This document shows, one piece after another, positions 62,223 to 64,000 of a stretch of DNA of 64,000 bases. Positions within the stretch are counted from its first letter, which is position 1; every line of letters starts with the position of its first letter. The notes under the pieces were generated by a model. It was given only the letters and a program-made list of their open reading frames with translations, did not search any database and was not told the DNA's origin. Both the position numbers and the translations under genes were made by a program. The DNA is from Pholis gunnellus (lineage: Eukaryota; Chordata; Actinopteri; Perciformes; Pholidae), in NCBI GenBank assembly GCA_910591455.2, contig OU342807.1, positions 17,498,623 through 17,562,622 of the forward strand, read 5' to 3'.

Positions 62223-62580
62223 TTTACTAACACATGTTGCTAACGCTAACGCTACTCGCTAACATGCTAACGCTAGCTAGCAGTCTCGCCCGCATGGTCA
62301 GCATAACTTATTTGTGGTATTGTAATGATATTTAGGTTAACAGTATTGGAATAAAGTAGTTAAAGTACTTACAGAGTATGTCGTTAGCGTGAAGCATCGT
62401 CTTCAACGTTTACTAACACATGTTGCTAACGCTACTCGCTAACATGCTAACGCTAGCTAGCAGTCTCGCCCGCATGGTCGGCATAACTTATTTTTTGTAT
62501 TGTAATGATATTTAGGTTTACAATATTGGAAAAAAGTAGTTAAAGTACTTACAGAGTATGTCGTTAGCGTGAAGCATCGT
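62223..62580 (+). repeat. Tandem duplication of about 180 bp
   Basis: 62223-62400 and 62409-62580 are nearly identical and share GCTAACATGCTAACGCTAGC and a conserved end TCGTTAGCGTGAAGCATCGT. The second copy lacks one GCTAAC hexamer. Confidence 0.85.
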
Positions 62581-62603
62581 TTATTCCGTCAGCTCGTTCA
62601 CTT

Positions 62604-63105
62604 CACTCATCAACTCAGTAAGAGCTGCTCAAGCCGTTGCGTGTCTCCAACAAAAATAAACAGAGTCCGTGCGCATGCGTGTTGCAGCCGAAAACAGACT
62701 CGTATTTTACGTGAACATACAGATATAATGTGCTCTGCTCTCATTACGATGTCCTGGGAGCTTCTTGTTGACAGCACAGAATCTATAGTTCCATATTTAT
62801 GACGTTTTATATGAAACATTAAATGCGTTGAAATCACGTCTTCCTGTAGACCACATATCAACGGCCAGCGTAATATCATTTTGGAGAAATATGTTTAAAG
62901 TAACCAAAATCGCGTCTCTTTCAACCTACAACTGAACAAACCATCAATATTTTAAAAGAAATTGGTGTTTTGTGACACGTTGATATTGTAACCGTAATTT
63001 AGCCGGGTGAAATGACGGTGAAAATAGGTCTAAGACGTTCAGACCCGATTTCAACGCGATTTAAACCAAATATCAACGTTGAAATCCGGGTTAGTGCTCA
63101 CTGGG
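62604..63105 (+). mobile_element. TGCTCACTGGG-ending dispersed element, copy 3
   Basis: Body (62604-62968) and terminal module (62969-63105) match 49964-50485, with a few small deletions near the start of the body. Confidence 0.75.
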
Positions 63106-64000
63106 ATAACTCATGTCTGGGTCTGGCTACATAGCTTACTGTATATACATGGTGATGGTTATAATATCAAGCTAGCGATCGATGCTAACATGCTAATGAC
63201 GCTAGCATGCTGTCTAGGCTAGTGCATAGCCAGTGTTTAGCAAGTTAGCTTATCAGTGGAGTAGCTAGCTATAGGAAGAGGGAGATTGGGAGCTTGTATG
63301 TCATATGTGATGAATATGTTCTTGTTGATACAAAGCCAAAGTTTATGGGCTGTTAAGTCCCATTAATAAATATATATATACATATATATACATATATATA
63401 TATACATAATCAAGTTGTTTTGTCTTTTAACAGCTGCTTGGTTACACTGACATTCTGTGACTGTTCTTCCTGTTTGTGAGGTTCACCAGAGCTTTGTGTT
63501 CATTATATAAACCTGAACGCTCTGCTATACCACATGGTGAGAAAACAGAAAATCCAGAAAAAAAGTATTTCCTATATTTTATGTATTTTGTTACATTTTC
63601 TGGCACCAGTATTTTGTATTTTGTTGTAATACATTTATTTGGGGGTATTTTGTATTTTGTATCATCTCTGTGTGTCCTGAAGTGCTGCTGCAGCCTTCAG
63701 ACCTCCCTGTGAAGAGAGAAGAAGAAGAGCTCTGTGCTGCTTCAGCCCAAACCTTTCCTCTACAGCGAGAGACAAACACAAGAACACAACGAGGACTCAC
63801 GGCTTCACTTTCCTCCAGCATTCATAAAGAAGTCACATTTAGACAACTACACACCTTCACCTGGTGTCACAGACTGACGCTACACAGGGAGAGCAGCCAG
63901 CTGGCTGCTAACAAGAGCATTTCATCAACGTCTGAACCAATGAAGCCAACGCTGCAGGCGTCAGGTGTCCGTTCTGAAGAGCGTGTGTGGATGCGTGTGT
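63106..64000. other. Window end, no gene recognised
   Basis: Contains GCTAGC-rich repeat-like DNA, a (TA)n/(CATA)n microsatellite at about 63366-63408, and from about 63690 a less AT-rich stretch that could be a 5' exon or promoter of a gene beyond the window. I cannot assign it. Confidence 0.4.

Overview
The window is vertebrate nuclear DNA and almost certainly comes from a teleost fish. It holds multi-exon genes with GT-AG introns, a very high load of microsatellites and dispersed repeats typical of ray-finned fish, and five genes whose proteins align closely to vertebrate families. All splice models were built by eye from reading frame, splice signals and remembered family sequence. Gene block (1-44.7 kb): the order is an MRP-type ABC transporter of the ABCC6 kind (+, only its 3' half present), cep20/fopnl (+), smooth-muscle myosin heavy chain myh11 (+) and nde1 (-). 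This is the human 16p13.11 neighbourhood (ABCC6, ABCC1, CEP20, MYH11, NDE1) in flipped orientation, with ABCC1 absent between the transporter and cep20. myh11 is complete, with 40 constitutive coding exons giving 1968 residues. Two further tiny exons match the mammalian alternative cassettes: a 27-nt loop-1 exon (SM-B type) and a 33-nt exon with a stop codon (SM2 tail). Its upstream region and first intron hold several perfect CC(A/T)6GG boxes, the SRF/myocardin sites known to drive this gene. myh11 and nde1 meet tail to tail, as in mammals. NTHL1 block (44.7-47.4 kb): four intact exons encode the C-terminal two thirds of an NTH1-type DNA glycosylase. The 5' exons are not in the window, and the catalytic aspartate is replaced by asparagine. 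Repeat-rich block (47.4-64 kb): I see no complete conventional gene here. There is a teleost repeat split by a 1.2-kb LTR-like insertion, a dispersed family ending in TGCTCACTGGG, the 3' end of a hAT transposon, and a fragment resembling adenosine A2 receptor TM5. A solo LTR with a 5-bp target-site duplication sits inside a 48/80-bp minisatellite. The most striking object is a 7.4-kb structure (53270-60686) with two inverted arms of about 1.8 kb at roughly 96-99 percent identity. The arms carry a GTGCC-based minisatellite and a CTCF-like site each, and the 3.8-kb centre holds exon-like open frames that I do not recognise. It may be an undescribed DNA transposon or a palindromic duplication.
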